A stretch of DNA of 64,000 nt from Tetrastigma voinierianum (lineage: Eukaryota > Streptophyta > Magnoliopsida > Vitales > Vitaceae), in assembly GCA_016808115.1 (NCBI GenBank), contig JAEQBH010000727.1, positions 186,001-250,000 on the forward strand, read 5' to 3'. Positions 11,718 through 24,806 of the stretch are shown here, piece after piece. How positions within the stretch are numbered: the first letter of the stretch is position 1; each line of letters begins with the position of its first letter. Under the pieces are notes generated by a model. That model searched no databases. It worked only from the letters and a program-made list of their open reading frames with translations, and was not told where the DNA came from. The position numbers and the translations under genes are program-made.

Positions 11718-13329
11718 GCCTTCTGCACTTCACCTGGAATCCTTACTCCAAGAAGTTTTTATATTCTCTCGCGACGGATTAGGATCTGAATGTCCCAAGA
11801 TTCTGCATCTAACCGAGAAAGATCGATGGGCTTAACTTAGCCAACACTACAATGGGAAAAGATGGTTTGCAGAGAAATTAAACTTTATTGAATCATAGGT
11901 ATCAACGTAAAACTTAAAACTTGAGAGAGGCCATAAATTAGTAATTCAAGAAATGAGAAGCAAATTTAAAACTTAAAAGGCAATGATTTACATACCTAGG
12001 GTGTTGTCAATCTGTAAGATAATGTAGAGTGAAGCAAAGGGTCGAAAATTTTCAGCCTATTCCACTGTTTATCTTTCTCAATTTAGCAATTTGAATCATT
12101 ATCTGACTTCGATAGATAACTGATGGTTGTTTAAATTATTTTTAAGTTACAAGAAGTTAAGAACCAAACAAAAAAATAAAAAATTTGCAGGTTCAATAAT
12201 AAGATCGTTTTCCAAAAAACAAATAAATAAGATTGTTTGAAAGTGAATTTCAAAATACTTTTTTGAAAGATAAAAGCAAAGGGGTTGTTTGGTTGCTATT
12301 TTCAAACATATTTGTTTTGAAAATTAAAAAGAAAACTCTAAACTGGTTTAGTATAAACCCCCGCTTGCCTCGTGTTTCTATTTTCGATAACACTTTTTAT
12401 GTTCTCTTGTTTCCAAAACTATTGTCTAGAAGAAGTTTAAAGAACACAAATCAAATAAATTTAAAAAGAGAATCTCGAAAAGTAAAAAGAGAATCTTGGC
12501 ATGATTTTGATTTGTTCAATTTAAAAGAGAAAAATGAATATTTAGTAAAAATCCAAAAGAGACCTATTTTTATGATTAATATCATTTAATATTAAAAAAA
12601 ATTAGGTCTAAATCTTTCATAAAATAAGCCTCGAAAACTTAAAGTCCAATAATGATTGATATTGGAAAAAATATATTTATAGATATTCCAATTATTTTAG
12701 AAAAAAACAAAATAGGTAAAATTTGATGATAAATTTTAGAATAAACAAATAAGACAAGTTTGAAGGCAAAATTTATAAATATATGTATTATTTGATAAGA
12801 ATTGAAGATATATTTTTTACAAAGAGATATTTGCTATGATTTGATAATTTATTTAATATTATGATCAAGATAAATATTTAGAGATAGTATGATATAAACT
12901 ATACTATAACAATTATTTTTAGTAGAGAGGGTGAATGGAATTTAAGAAATATATAAAATGAAAGAAATATTTGAAATCATATGCGAAAGGAATTCGACTT
13001 TTATAAAAATTTTGAAACTTATTAATTAAATTATTAATAGTTATGATATTTAAAATATTATTAGGATTAATAATACGACATTATGACATTCTAGATTCTC
13101 AAATCTTATAATTTTAGAAAGCAGATTAATAATTATTTGTTTTTGCTGGCTTTGAGTGATGGAGTTTTGAACTAAATTATATATCATTTTGGCTTTATGA
13201 AAATTTTGTTTTTATTTATTGGATTATACATGATTAGAAACAAAGAATTTTTGTATGAAAGTACATTTGAGATTTGTTTTGTTTATGAATATAAAATTTG
13301 TAGAAATATATGACTATGGAGTCAATTCT
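11718..13329. other. AT-rich intergenic DNA
   Basis: Strongly A/T-rich sequence with poly-A and poly-T runs. A 118-codon ORF at 12,233-12,589 has lysine/asparagine-biased low-complexity composition and no motif. I see no gene, LTR pair or structured repeat. Confidence 0.5.
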
Positions 13330-14345
13330 TTGAATCGAAATATTTAATTCCTGCTAGCTTCGCCCTCTATCAACGAGAATAATAGTTGACACTATCCGGC
13401 CTTTGTCAACGAGAATAATAGTTGACATTTACATTTTTTGGTGACAAATGTAATTTATTTGAACCCCAACATTTAGGGGTTTCGGTTAGAGATTACTAGT
13501 ACTAGTAATGTTTGGTTTCGTCCACCTTAAAAGAAACAATTTGCAACTAGCCACTCATTTGAAAGTCTCACATGCCTAGGCACCATTTGATATTTGATGA
13601 CCAGAGAAAAATATATTTGAAATGTAATTGATTTTAGACTGATAAGGAAAGTTTTGCTTAATCGAAATTTGATATGAAATTGCTCAGAAAGCACATTTGA
13701 TATGAAACTGATTTGAAAATGTTTTGAAAGAAAATTTTGAATGTTCTAGTTTATTTTTGAATCGAAAGTTGTGATGAAAAACATCTCATATTTGTTATAT
13801 GATTGAAAAAAATTTTATCCATGAAATTGTATTAATATTTCTTATCGAGCTTTCAACTCACTCCCATTCGTTGACATCTTTTTAGGTATATTTAATTCGA
13901 TAAGGAGAGATCACCATGATAAGGATATCTATCATTAAAATTGATTGGGTACTTTATATTGAATCTTGTTGAACTAATAAGTTCATGTTTATATGGAATG
14001 TTTGGTTTTGGAAGTTAATTGAGAAAGTCATTTTGGATGATAACATTCATTTTTTTCATTAGTTCAAAGTTGGATTTGGGATATTCTAAATATTGTTATA
14101 TTTTGAACAACTTAATTTGGGATTTAAAGATTTAGAAATAATTTTTTGTTGACATGAAATTGAGAATTTGGAGAATTTATGAATTTAGAAAGTTGTGTAT
14201 TTGCTCTAAATAAGTGTTTGGTAATTGGAAAAAATATATTTCCAAGAAAGAAAGGTTTGTGTTGTTTCGCACTTCGAGCCTCTGGGCTTGAGGTGTGAAA
14301 TAACAGTTATGCTCTTGGATCGAGTTTTCAGGGCGTGACATAACT
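13330..14345 (+). other. Possible LTR-derived block ending in a hairpin
   Basis: The block opens with a tandem duplication and ends 'cagggcgtgaca', a terminus common in plant gypsy LTRs. Just before the end, 14,265-14,300 forms an imperfect hairpin with arms of about 16 bases (roughly 13 paired). It has no coding content, and no partner LTR or TSD was identified. Confidence 0.3.
13369..13427 (+). repeat. Two-copy tandem repeat, period about 36 bp
   Basis: The motif 'caacgagaataatagttgac' occurs at 13,371 and again at 13,407. The motif is itself partly palindromic (gtcaac ... gttgac). Such short tandem units are often found in LTR U3 regions. Confidence 0.75.
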
Positions 14346-14950
14346 TGTTTTTAAAAGTCATTTCTTGGTTTTGTAATAACATTTCAAAATGATTTTATAT
14401 AATTTAAATAAAATTTAATTCTTAAAAATAAAAATGAATTTGCAAATTATAAATAGATAAGTAAATAAATGTACTTATAATAAAACGGAAAATCATAACT
14501 TATATCTTCTTTAAAGATATAATTAATTGTCATTTGTTCCAAAAAAAATACATAAATGTAAAAATCAATGAATTTTGTAATTAAAGTGAATAATAGTAGA
14601 TTTTTAGTGAAGTTTTTTTTAAATGAATAATGAATAAGGCTTGAAATTTTTAAAGATATAAACGATTAAAAATTTTCATTTAGAATACATTTAGTACTAA
14701 ATTACTTAATATAATATTTCAGTAATATTTTGCTTGATCTATAAAGTTAAATGTTGTTATATCGATATTTTAAATTCAAAATTATTCTTAAAAATTAGGG
14801 AAAATAACAAAAAAAAAAAACTTTGATTTTAATTGCAGATGTAGCCTTGGACTCCCCGAACCCAATTTTAAAACTTAGACACCTAATGATATAGCATCCG
14901 ATGGCAACTTAAGTCTGTCATTAGCAAAATTAATCCAAACTTCTTCTGCA
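14346..14950. other. AT-rich intergenic DNA
   Basis: A/T-dominated sequence with no recognisable gene or repeat, apart from homopolymer A runs around 14,810. Confidence 0.5.
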
Positions 14951-14960
14951 ATGAAAAATC

Positions 14961-15292
14961 TAACTTCGATTTCCCCTTGGTCCCTTAACTTCCCGTTTCA
15001 CCTTTTCTTTATCAATGTCAATGCTTCTTCTTCAATATGCAACTGCTTAAAACCCTCAACCAGTAAATATAAAAAATATATTCTCTTTCTCTCCATGTCT
15101 TCTTCTTTGGGTAATGAAAAAAAAAACCCTAACTTTGGTTTCCTTGCCCCCAACTTTCCATCAACCTTTTTCTTCGTCATTGCTAATACATCTTCTTCCT
15201 ATGCAATCGAAGTGAAAATCGCTCAGTCAGTAAATATCAAAAATATATTTCATTCTTTCTCTCTCTCTCTCTCAATGTCTTATCCTTCATCT
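14961..15292 (+). repeat. Diverged two-copy direct repeat, period about 171 bp
   Basis: A unit beginning 'taacttcgatttcc' (14,961) is repeated from 'taactttggtttcc' (15,132). Both copies share '...caatgcttcttcttc...' and 'gtaaatataaaaaatatatt' type blocks and end in CT-rich sequence. A 116-codon ORF (14,951-15,301) spans both units and so has two similar halves, each with a Phe/Ser-rich stretch. Coding potential is doubtful because the two copies differ mostly at random positions. Confidence 0.65.
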
Positions 15293-15301
15293 CCATATTA
15301 A

Positions 15302-16576
15302 ATATCAACAATATTTCTCTCTCTCTCCCCCCCTAAATTTCCCTTATTTTTTCTTCTTCTTCTTCTTCATCTTCTCAGTTAATTGGTTGTTTTGTTCGCT
15401 ATCTATTAATGCAAGCTTTTGTTACACGATTTAGATTTTTGGGTGTGTTTTGTGGTTTTGGATCGAAGTTTTAGAGCATGAACTGGGTAGCTTGCCTAAT
15501 CCATACTTCGACTACGAGCTCTAGCTGGAGTGCATGGAAGGCCAAAGATGTGGTCCTAGGAAAGAGAGAGAGAGAGAATAAGAAATGGGAGAAATAGAGT
15601 ATCGATATCACTATGCATTTAAGAGGTGTCTTTTATAAAGCTTCCACTGACCTTCCATTATTCATTCTTAAATATGATTAATGAAGGTTCATGCATCTTA
15701 ATTCGGCTTAATTAATTAAATGAATTTCAATGTGGTCATCCATGATAGGCGTTTGGGACTTGTTAGTCCTCACATCAAAAGCAAAAATTTGATAGGCTTT
15801 TGCATGACGCAGGCAATTAAAAATATGTGAAAAAGTATGTACTCACGCCTATTTGCAGCGATATACAAGTAATATAGTGTACTGAGCGTGCAAAGATCGA
15901 TCCACAAGGAAACGAGATGCTAAGTATCAAAATTGCGCTACCTCTATAATATCCAAACAAATAATTATGACGGGTCAACAAAATCTAATTTAAAACTACC
16001 GAAATTTAATCTAGCAAATGGATCATGCAAGTTATGGTCCAAGAGATAATGAAGTTCTAGTGGTTTTTAAAGCAATTAGACAATCCACTTATCCGACCAT
16101 TAATCCATTCTATTGTTTCCGTGAGAAAGTTCTCCAAGGCGATTCGTGATCAATTTAATTACAAGTCTCTCGATGTCAAATAACTTCCAACTACTAGGTT
16201 TCTTGTTTTTCAAACAATTCCAAGCCTTAAAGGTGCTTTAAGTCCCGGCTAACTCACACGCCATAATTATCGATAATTTTTACACCACTAGCCAATTCAG
16301 CCGATTCACCCATTGCCTAATTCTACTCTCTTCTCAAATCTTACGTAGAACCACTCACCACACTGAGATTGGGATTAGAAATCAATATGTAAATAACTGA
16401 TATGAATCAATAAAGGTTCAATCACATGAAACAATAGAAAAAGATATTCTAGCAATTATATATAAGCTTCATGTCTAAAATACAACCCAAAACCCTAGTT
16501 TATGAATTTAGAACATAATGAAAATCCTAAACATCGTAAACCTAGGGCAAAAACCACACACACAAAGAGACTATGA
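15302..16576. other. Intergenic; downstream flank of RLP copy 1
   Basis: CT-rich microsatellite-like runs occur near 15,310-15,375 and a (GA)n run near 15,561. From about 15,850 there is sequence of the type 'gatcgatccacaaggaaacgag', which is common in noncoding parts of plant LTR elements. The last 90 bp resemble the sequence downstream of RLP copy 2 (about 47,130-47,225), so they are probably the shared 3' UTR. No gene is seen. Confidence 0.45.
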
Positions 16577-17990
16577 CTAGAAACTACACACAAGATTTTC
16601 ATCGTGTTGCTTACATTCTCCGCCTTCAATTGCGTGAGATCTTCTTCCACCACTTGCTCTTCTGCTTGTTTTGGCATTGAGAATCCTTGAAAGAATTTCT
16701 ATCAACATGCTCAGTAGCATCTCTCCATCTCCGCTCCGCACTAGAGGCCATATCACGATTCCCAACCCCACAAATCCACCGGAGCTATGTATTCCCACTT
16801 TAATCTCCTTTCCGGGAACTCGAGTGCCTCGCCATCTGAGGTGGATGGTGTAAAGATCTTCATTCACAACTTGCATTCGTGAGGGAACCACATAATCCTC
16901 TCGTTACCAAGGTAGAATTTTCAAAATGTTTGCAATTGATTACCAAAGGGGGATTCTTCCCACCAATCGATTGAATGAGAGATTCAGAATGAAAGGAAAT
17001 TATATCGGGTAAGTTGCGGCAGGATCTCCCGTCGCTGTTTCGTGAGAGGTCTAATGACTCAATTCGCTTAGCCGCCCTATTTGAAGATGGATCCGCCTGC
17101 GGAAACCGCTACATAAGCTGGTGAACATAAAGCAATTTCAAGTCTCCTATCTTTCGTATCTCCCTGGAAATTATCGTGATGAGAAATCAATGAAGTGAAG
17201 ATAGTCGTGACCTTCACTAACTTCATTTATTTACCTTTGTCGTAATCAAGTATCGCATCCCGAAGGCATAATTCGACCGAATTGTAGATCTTAAATTTCG
17301 TGTGACCGACTTTGATCGACATCATCTTCACCACCTATCATCGCCTCAGCTTGGAGAAACATTTTTCCGCAACACACCATTAAATTACCAGGCTAAGTTG
17401 ACAATTTGAAGCATTGGCCGTGGACCGCTATCCGGGCATTTAATGTGTCCATGGAATTTGTTGCCTCGCACGCACACGCGAAATCGCTATGTTCTTCAAC
17501 CGTAAAGGAAATGTATCATTCATCCCATTGTTCCCAAGGTTCAAAACCTCTAATGCTTCGCAGAATCGCTGTGAGATTTTGGAATTTTTCCGTCTAAAGA
17601 TTCTCATTGAGATCTAGCGTGTGTAAAGAACATATGTGCCCTAATTCCCTGTGCATATTGCCAATAAGTCCGTTCTCCCCGCATTCAACTCGCAAGACGC
17701 CATTCCGAATCAAACATGAAGGGATCAGGCCGCTAAAAGCACTGCCAGAGAGGTCAAGAACTTCAGTGAGACTCAAGGCCGCATATTGATTTGGGAATGA
17801 TCTCCAAGAATGTTATTGTTTGAAAGGGAGAAAATATCAGAGGAAATGTAAAGACCAATATCGTGGATGAAGAGGAACCTTTGTCTGAGTAATCCACATA
17901 AATTCGAATATAAGTGGGGAGTGGGAACTGTCACCTGAGTCAAGCTGGAACCGAAGGTCAAGGGTAGACAAGTAAAAGTGTGGAAGATTG
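16577..17990 (-). pseudogene. Ve1-like receptor-like protein, copy 1, C-terminal part
   Basis: Read on the minus strand this segment encodes, in order: LRRs ('VLDLSGSAFSGLIPSCLI', 'CSLHTLDLNENL'); the C-terminal LRR block with 'LESLDLS' and 'LNLSFN'; the capping motif 'GNQLQTF' near 16,940; a 'G(L/I)CGFP'-like stretch; a juxtamembrane acidic/aromatic region; and one membrane span 'GLGIVIWPLV' (about 16,740-16,770). A short basic tail has no kinase. This order is typical of RLPs of the Ve1/Ve2 type: plasma-membrane receptors that sense apoplastic ligands and signal through SOBIR1/BAK1-type partners. Frameshifts break it in several places. It was continuous with 25,356-26,322 before Copia-B inserted. 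Confidence 0.88.
17986..17990 (+). repeat. Target-site duplication of Copia-B
   Basis: GATTG here is repeated perfectly at 25,351-25,355, immediately outside the two LTR ends. In RLP copy 1 it falls inside an LRR codon run (Ser-Asn-Leu). Confidence 0.9.
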
Positions 17991-18518
17991 TGTTAGCAAT
18001 TATGTGCTCTCGTCCCACTTAGTATTCTCAAATATATGTATAAATTATAAATTTATAATAAATATAATTTATTATATGAACGGTTTTTTATAATAAATAT
18101 AATTTATTATATGAACGGTTATTTATAATAAATATACTGTTATAAGGAACGCTATTCTTGATGTAATGGGTTTTAAGGTTTTCTCGAAGTTTTTTCATAC
18201 ATTTTTGGTATCATTAACAAGAGAAAGAAAAGAATTTTTCTATTCTTTGGTTTTTTCTATGTTCTAAGATTCAGCCTATCGTTCGATTCATCAGGCCCAC
18301 ACACATCCATACCACCCCCGAGATAGATCCGGAAGATCGGATCTAGCAAGTGTGATTGTCATCCGTAGATCCGATTTCAGTGTAGATTGCCGGTCGGTAC
18401 GATCTAAGTCTAGTTTACTGGACTGCAAAATCTACATAGTAATTTTATTTAATATTGAATTTTAGATACTTGCATGTTTAATTATTGTTAGATCCATGTC
18501 TACTGTGTTTTGCCCTAG
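17991..18518 (+). repeat. Copia-B 5' LTR
   Basis: Matches 24,807-25,350 throughout with scattered indels. It includes a triplicated AT-rich unit (about 18,045-18,150, period near 41 bp) of the form 'ataataaatataatttatta', followed by a palindromic feel and 'tatgaacggtt'. The exact 3' end is uncertain by a few bases because the terminal CA is altered. Confidence 0.88.
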
Positions 18519-19886
18519 ATCCATGGTAGATTTTTGATTGTATTAATTTTTCGGGCTCAGACGTGGAGGCCATAAGATCGAAGTTTCCTTCCTGGTTTTA
18601 TTTATTATTTACATTTTTTTTAATTAAAACAATTGTAATTTTAAATTTCAAATCAGAATCAGACACCCTTCATTATTTGGAAAGTTTATATATCCGACAC
18701 CATCTCTAACGCACACCGTGAAACGTTGGGAGGGAGGAGGAGACGCGGCTGACGGATCGGCGGTGCCCGAGAAACGCCGTCACGCGCCTACACGAGCCGG
18801 CAGCTTCGCGGTCCTACTGATAGTCTTTGGGCGCGCAGGGGCGCTGCATGAGTCGCTTTGGCAAATTTACTCCCGGCTGGCTGGCTGGTCGTGGGTGCTG
18901 GTGGTTCTTCCCCGGGCCTGCTTTTGATCTGTGACTATGACCTACTACCCTTCAAATTAGAACATGTTAGGGTTTTAGGTTTTAATTTATTTAGTTTTGG
19001 GGCCTTATGCCTTTGTAAATTCAAAATACCAGCCCAAGAACCTTAGGATATTTTCAGAATAGGCCCAATTTTTAATTTTTTAGAAACCATGGATTAGGTT
19101 ATTAATTAATGCTTGTGAATGGTTTAATATATGCTTATAACATGTTTTATGTGATAACATACATATAGAATAGGTGGTGCCATATAAATTTGCATCAATG
19201 ATAATTACATGTGCATAATAATTATTATGATTCTATTATCTAGTTTAATAATTATTATGGAAAAATTATTTTATTTTTTTGGAAATACTTTAGAAAATCT
19301 TATTATTTAAAATTATTGAATGGTGAAGGTTTTAATTAATTTAATTAATTTAAACTTAAGGGCTCATCATGTGGGTCTAATAATAAAATGATCATGTGAT
19401 GCCCCAACCGATAAACATGTGGTTGGATTTTATTGATTAACCTCAACAAGTTCTCTACCTACATTAAGATTTGTCACCAACGTCTAATTTTGATATTAAA
19501 GATACTTGAAATTAAAACAATGGTTAAAAACATTCAAACTTAATTTAATTATTACCCTCCCAACGAGGCTATGATATTTTATTAAGTGTCTGTAAAGTTT
19601 TAAACAATTAGAGGAAATGATTATATTATCTAGAAAGTTCGTTTACATGGTGGGACACGGCAGTCCGCTCAGGACTCCCATCTTTCCCGGGAACCAACTT
19701 AGTAGGATGCATACATTTCATGATCAAATTTAGTTTGTTATAAATATCTTGCCCAACGTGTGGCGTTTATAATGGAAACCAAGAATTGTTTACACAAACA
19801 AAATAGTTTTTGGGATTAACTAAATTTTGGTGATTATGTTTATTGTAAGATATTACGTTTAATACTAGCAGGTATTTTTTCAGAAA
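18519..19886 (+). other. Copia-B leader region
   Basis: The stretch between the LTR and gag is about 1.37 kb. A weak primer-site candidate 'ccatggtaga' lies at about 18,521-18,530. A GC-rich block at about 18,710-18,930 interrupts AT-rich sequence, comparable to the GC-rich leader of Copia-A. A 69-codon ORF in that block is Arg/Gly/Ala-rich without known motifs. No host gene is recognised. Confidence 0.5.
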
Positions 19887-20790
19887 ATGGCATCATTTAA
19901 CCCACTTGCAATGATTTTTTGAGTCAAAAGCCTATGGATGGAAATAATTATGTTGAATGGAAACCAACCCGTACATTGTTCTCGATTTTGAAAACTGAAG
20001 TTTGGTCCTAACCACACCAAAGCCCAATGAGCCCGCGAAGAGCTGCACCCACCAAGCCGAAAAACTATGAGAACTGACAAGGCAAATATATCAGTTCGCT
20101 GCTATATTCTTGCCAGTGTTGCTAGTCATTTGAAAGGACAGATATCTCATCTCGAGAGCGGAGTTAAATGATCCGCACTCGAGCAAGATGTTTGCACAAT
20201 CAACAAGTTCTTAAGGCAAATGGCAGCTAGCTTAAGTAATGAACACTTAGACGACCTGGAAGTGTGAGGGATCATTATCCGAAAATGATGTCACATCTCA
20301 ACTGCCGGCGGTTTGGGGATGAAGATGGAGCAAAGGTCCCAAATTGATTTCATATTTGAATCCCTACCTGATCGTCTTACTCAGTTTAAAGTTAATTATA
20401 ATATGAACAAGATGGATCTAACTCCTACAGAGTTGATGCATGAACTTGAAAGTGCCGAAAGGGCTTCTTCGGAAAGTCAGCAAAAATGCACCATATGACT
20501 CCAGGGTTCTACTTTCAAGCCCAAAGGGAACCTGGCGGTGGGAAAAAGAATAAGAACAAGCGTATGGTCAGTACCGAAGTACTAAACCATCGCGGCGAAG
20601 AAGCCGAAAGGCAAGTGCTTCGCGCGATGTATGGGTCACCTGGAAGGCACTGCCCTCGTGACGCTAAAAAGCAAGGTATGGGCACGCAGAAATGGTTGAA
20701 GCTTGTTTATGGAGAATTATACGATAAATGGATCATTGATTCAGAGCCACTCAACCATGTCTCATACTCTTGCGCGGGTTCGTGACAAAA
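19887..20790 (+). pseudogene. Copia-B gag (with protease start) remnant
   Basis: An ATG at 19,887 begins 'MASFNPLAMIF', the usual start of this copia gag type. It is followed in other frames by 'NNYVEWK', 'RCYILASVASHLKGQI' and, near 20,313-20,470, 'FIFESLPDRLTQFKVNYN' with 'LTPTELMHELESAE'. A degraded zinc-knuckle zone (20,580-20,660) leads into 'LYDKWIIDS' (20,715), the start of the protease where a DSGA motif would sit; here the third and fourth positions read E-P. At least four frame changes are needed. Confidence 0.85.
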
Positions 20791-20799
20791 CTAGCTTGG

Positions 20800-23700
20800 T
20801 CGACAGAACGGTGTTTTGAGGTTTTGAAAATGGAGAACATGTCTCCAAGTAAAGCATTAGACAAGCAGAATTATTTTTCAATAATGTATAGGACTTTATG
20901 TTTAGTAGATCGCTGATATATTTCGATTTTAAAAGGAATTCTAATTTCGTTAGTTGTTTATTTGAACAAGGTTTAACAGCGGAATTTTATTACAATAAGA
21001 AGTTCAACTTCAAGCATTTAAAATCAGGATTTGATGTATGGTCTTTATTATTTAAGTCCTATGTCCTATGATGTTTTAATTATCGAAATTGTTACAAGCA
21101 TGATCACCTAGCTAAGAAAAGGAAAGTTTCAAATGAAACGCACTTTGGCATTTGCGACAGGGGTCATATTAATCCTAATAGATCTCATGGTTTGGTAAAA
21201 AGCCGGATCTTAACTTCCCTAGACTTTGAACCTATACCAAGATGTGAATCTTGTTTCCGGAAGGTAAATGACCAAAAGGCCCTTTAAAGCCAAGGATATC
21301 GCGCAAACCAAACCGTCGGAATTGGTGCATACCGATGTGTGCTGACCAATGTGTCCAAGCTGCAGGAGGGTATGAGTATTTTGTCACCTTTACGCATGAC
21401 TACCAAGATATGGATATATTTACCTAATGCGCCCAAAGTCCAAACTTTCACTCAAATTTCGAGTATAAGGGCTGAGGCGTAAAAGCAATTAGACTCCATA
21501 TCAAAGAGCTTTGGCCCGACCGGTGCGGTGAATACCTATCTCGGAGAGTTTAAGCTCCATTTGACTAAGAGGGGATAGTTTCACAACTATCAAGACTCCG
21601 AACACCCCAAAGAAATGGAGTCGGGCAGAAGAAGAAATAGAACTCTTCAGATATGGTGAGGTCAATGCTTAGTTATTCACTTACCTATATCGCTTTGGGG
21701 ATATGCCATAGAAACCTAATGTACCTTCAATCTCTAGTTCCTTCTAAACCTGCTCCTAAGACACCCCACTGCACTGTGGAAAGCTAAGCCTAGTTTAAGC
21801 CATATCCGAATATGGGGTGCTCCCGCACATGTCTTAAGAAAGGATCCAAATAAGTTGGAATCAAGGCATGCAGTTTGCATGTTTGTCAAGCAATTTAAAG
21901 GAACTAGAGGTGACTATTTTATAGTCCTTCTGATAAAGGCTATCGTGGAGTACTCACGCAACTCTTTGGAGGAAGACTATATAAGCAATTTCAAACCCAA
22001 TATAAAATAATTCTGGCGAGCTTGACTCAAACAAGAACAACCGAATCCTCACTCGCTAGTCTTGCTCTACCAATTCCGATTCCTACGCATGTTCAAAGAG
22101 GGAAAATAAAAATTCGGTGTGAACAAGCACAGTGGAACCAAGGAACAAGATCCAATACATGTGGAACTGTGAACTTAAGAGCCAAAAAGATAAGGAGGAA
22201 CTAGCACTTTGGTTGTGCTCGTAACAATGAACCACAAACTGAGCTCACGTAGTGATAGAGGCGCTGGCCTCGCGAGATATGTCTTGCTAAAGTAGTCTTA
22301 CCAAAGTTATCATTTATTGGATAAAGGAAGATGATCCATCAATTACAAAGAAGCACCGAAGATGTGGATGTACAAAGAGTGGCAAAAGCCATGGACCGTG
22401 AATGGAATCTATGTATTCCAATTCGGCCTGTCTCTCAGAGAGGCACTCCAAAGGGTAAAACCAATAGGAAAAGTGACATGAGAAGAAAAAAGAGGATCGT
22501 ATAAAGGTGGAAACCTTCAAAGGATTGGTGGCAAAGGCTATACCCAAAAGAGGGATAGATTATGAAGAAACCTTTTTCGCCAAAGAGCCATGCTTCTAAA
22601 TCTATCCCGATTTTTTAGCCGTAGCTGCTAGTCTCGACACGAGATTTGGCGTATGGACGCCAAAACATCCTTTTAAATGGCAATTTAAATGAGGATACCC
22701 ACATGCAAAGAACCGTAAGGGTTCAAAGCTAAAGGCAAAGAACACATGGTGGCGTGCTGCAGAAGGTCCATTTATGGATTCTAAGCATCCGCATCATGGA
22801 ACATCGTGCTCATCAGCCATTACTTCTTTCAGAGAAAAGCCCCGATGAACCTTGTGCTTACAAAAAGAATCCAAGCACGTATGCAGTTTTTCTAGTCCTT
22901 TACGATGACATATTGTTAACGGAACGATAAATAAAGTGTTGTCAAAAGATTGGTCAGATAAACAGCTTTGATATGAAAGCATCGGGAGAAGCCAACCATA
23001 TTCTCGAATCAACCACGAAATCGAAGAATAGTCGTTGGCACTATCTCAAGCTCTTATATTGATAAAATTCACAGGTTTAACATGGAAAATTCCAAAAGGG
23101 GATCCTTACCCTTTAGACATGGAATTCATCTTTCTGGAAGGAGCAATCACCAAAACTCCCGAGCGTAGTTAACGATGAGTAGATGGCCACCTTATGCCTC
23201 ACTGGGAGGTAGTCTCATGTATGCCATGCCATACCAGCCGTATATCCGTTATGCTGAGTTGTAAGCCTGCATCATCCATCCCTGCGGAAGAACACCGGAT
23301 TGCAAGAAAGCATATACTTAAGTATCTAAGGAGAACAAGAGATTATATGCTAGTATATTCCAATGGGAGTTTAGGAAACCATTGGTTCTGCCGCACTGCA
23401 TCCAAGGATATCGACTCATGGTACCACTGCTATGTGTTTACACTATATGGTGGAGCATACGTTGGAGGAGTATTAAGCAGGCGATGTAGCGAATTCCACC
23501 CGCGGCCGAATATGTTCTTTGCCACGAGCGACTAAAGGCTATTAATGGTAAAGAAGTTCATTATGGATCTTCGGGTGATACCCGGTGCGGTCGACCCATT
23601 TACCCTTTACTTTGTGACATGATTGGGGGCCCGTAACGCGATCCGAAGAACAGGTATCACGAGAAACAAAAACACATTGAGAGGAAGTGACCACTTGATC

Positions 23701-23829
23701 GAGACATCATTGGCGAGAACCGGTGGTACCAAAATGGCGTCAGGAGGAAAACCTAGCGGACCCATTCCGCAGAAAACTCCTACACGTTCAAGTTTTTTGA
23801 AGACATGGCAAGATTTCTATGGGTGTTAG
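20800..23829 (+). pseudogene. Copia-B pol remnant (integrase, RT, RNase H)
   Basis: The GAG-pre-integrase segment shows 'LWHLRQG' near 21,145 and 'CESCL'-like residues near 21,240-21,260. The integrase core has 'GGYEYFVTFTHDY' at about 21,368. RT blocks include 'GKGYTQKRD' (about 22,530), 'KEHMV' (22,740) and a 'LYDDILL'-like site around 22,895-22,920 that lacks a clean YVDD in one frame. RNase H blocks include 'GGSLMYAM' (23,208) and 'LKYLRRTRDYMLVYSNGSLG' (about 23,315-23,375), and the pol end is 'DMARFLWVLG' at about 23,800-23,829. Many frame changes and stops show this copy is dead as read. Confidence 0.88.
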
Positions 23830-24806
23830 GAGATTACCGGACTTATTTTAGGACTAGTGGGAGTTTTTTATTTTGAGCTTTTGTATATGAAGACAAATAA
23901 AGTGTGTATTTTTAATGTTAATAAAATTTCCAATGAGGTATTAATTTTCACCTTGTGCACACTAATTTTTCGTATTAAGGTCGGATTAATTATGCGGTAT
24001 ATGGTCATATGGATCGTCCATGGAAGACATGATCATAAGTTCTCATAATTAATGAATAAGATCACGATTATTGAATAAAGAGTTGGAATGGCTTTATTTA
24101 GGCGCAATATTTTATGAAATAATGTCTTGGTTATTATAAAAATATTGAAATTGGATTATGTTTGCATTGTTAGGATCAAAGAAAGATTGATTAGAGTTAA
24201 TTTACGTGAAGAATTAAATCTCAAGTGATATTTGATTATTATTTTCTCTCAATCCACGAGTTTATTTTAAATAGGTAATTGAATAATTATCGGTCTTTGA
24301 ATTGTCAATATGTGGGGAGGCCTATTTTGACGGCCAATACCTAGATGATTTGGGAGCGTGATTGTTTAATTCACAGAGTATTTATGAATAAACAAAAAAA
24401 AAAAATGAAATTGTATGAAATATCCTCTTGATATGTTTCGGTACTTGGATGTAATGAAGTCAGCAGCGGTGCATTTGTCCATTAGAAGCTGTTAAATCAA
24501 AGATTAAAATAATTAATTGATAGCGAAAATATAATCAATTAATTATATCGATATTTACAATGGAGGAAATTAATATATATATCAATATTAATTTTGGAGT
24601 TCAACTCACGGGCCTTTAGTGGAGTGGCACGGATTAGATATTGCTTTTCAATTATAAGGGCAGCAATTAATAATAGCCGTTGGATCCCAGACAGCTCGGG
24701 GAAAGTGGCGAACTTTCATGCTCCGATGTCGATATAGAGCACTTAAAGTTGAGTTACATGGTTTTGGGCTTATGCTTTCAGTTTGTACTTTCAAAGGCAA
24801 GTGGGG
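23830..24806 (+). other. Copia-B 3' untranslated interior
   Basis: Nearly 1 kb of AT-rich noncoding sequence between pol and the 3' LTR. This is longer than the few hundred bases common for copia elements, so an old small insertion is possible. The final bases 'aaaggcaagtgggg' form the polypurine tract that abuts the LTR. Confidence 0.55.

Noticed and set aside
12233..12589. 118-codon ORF as a gene
   Set aside because: Lys/Asn/Phe-biased translation of AT-rich DNA with no motif, promoter or homologue that I recognise.
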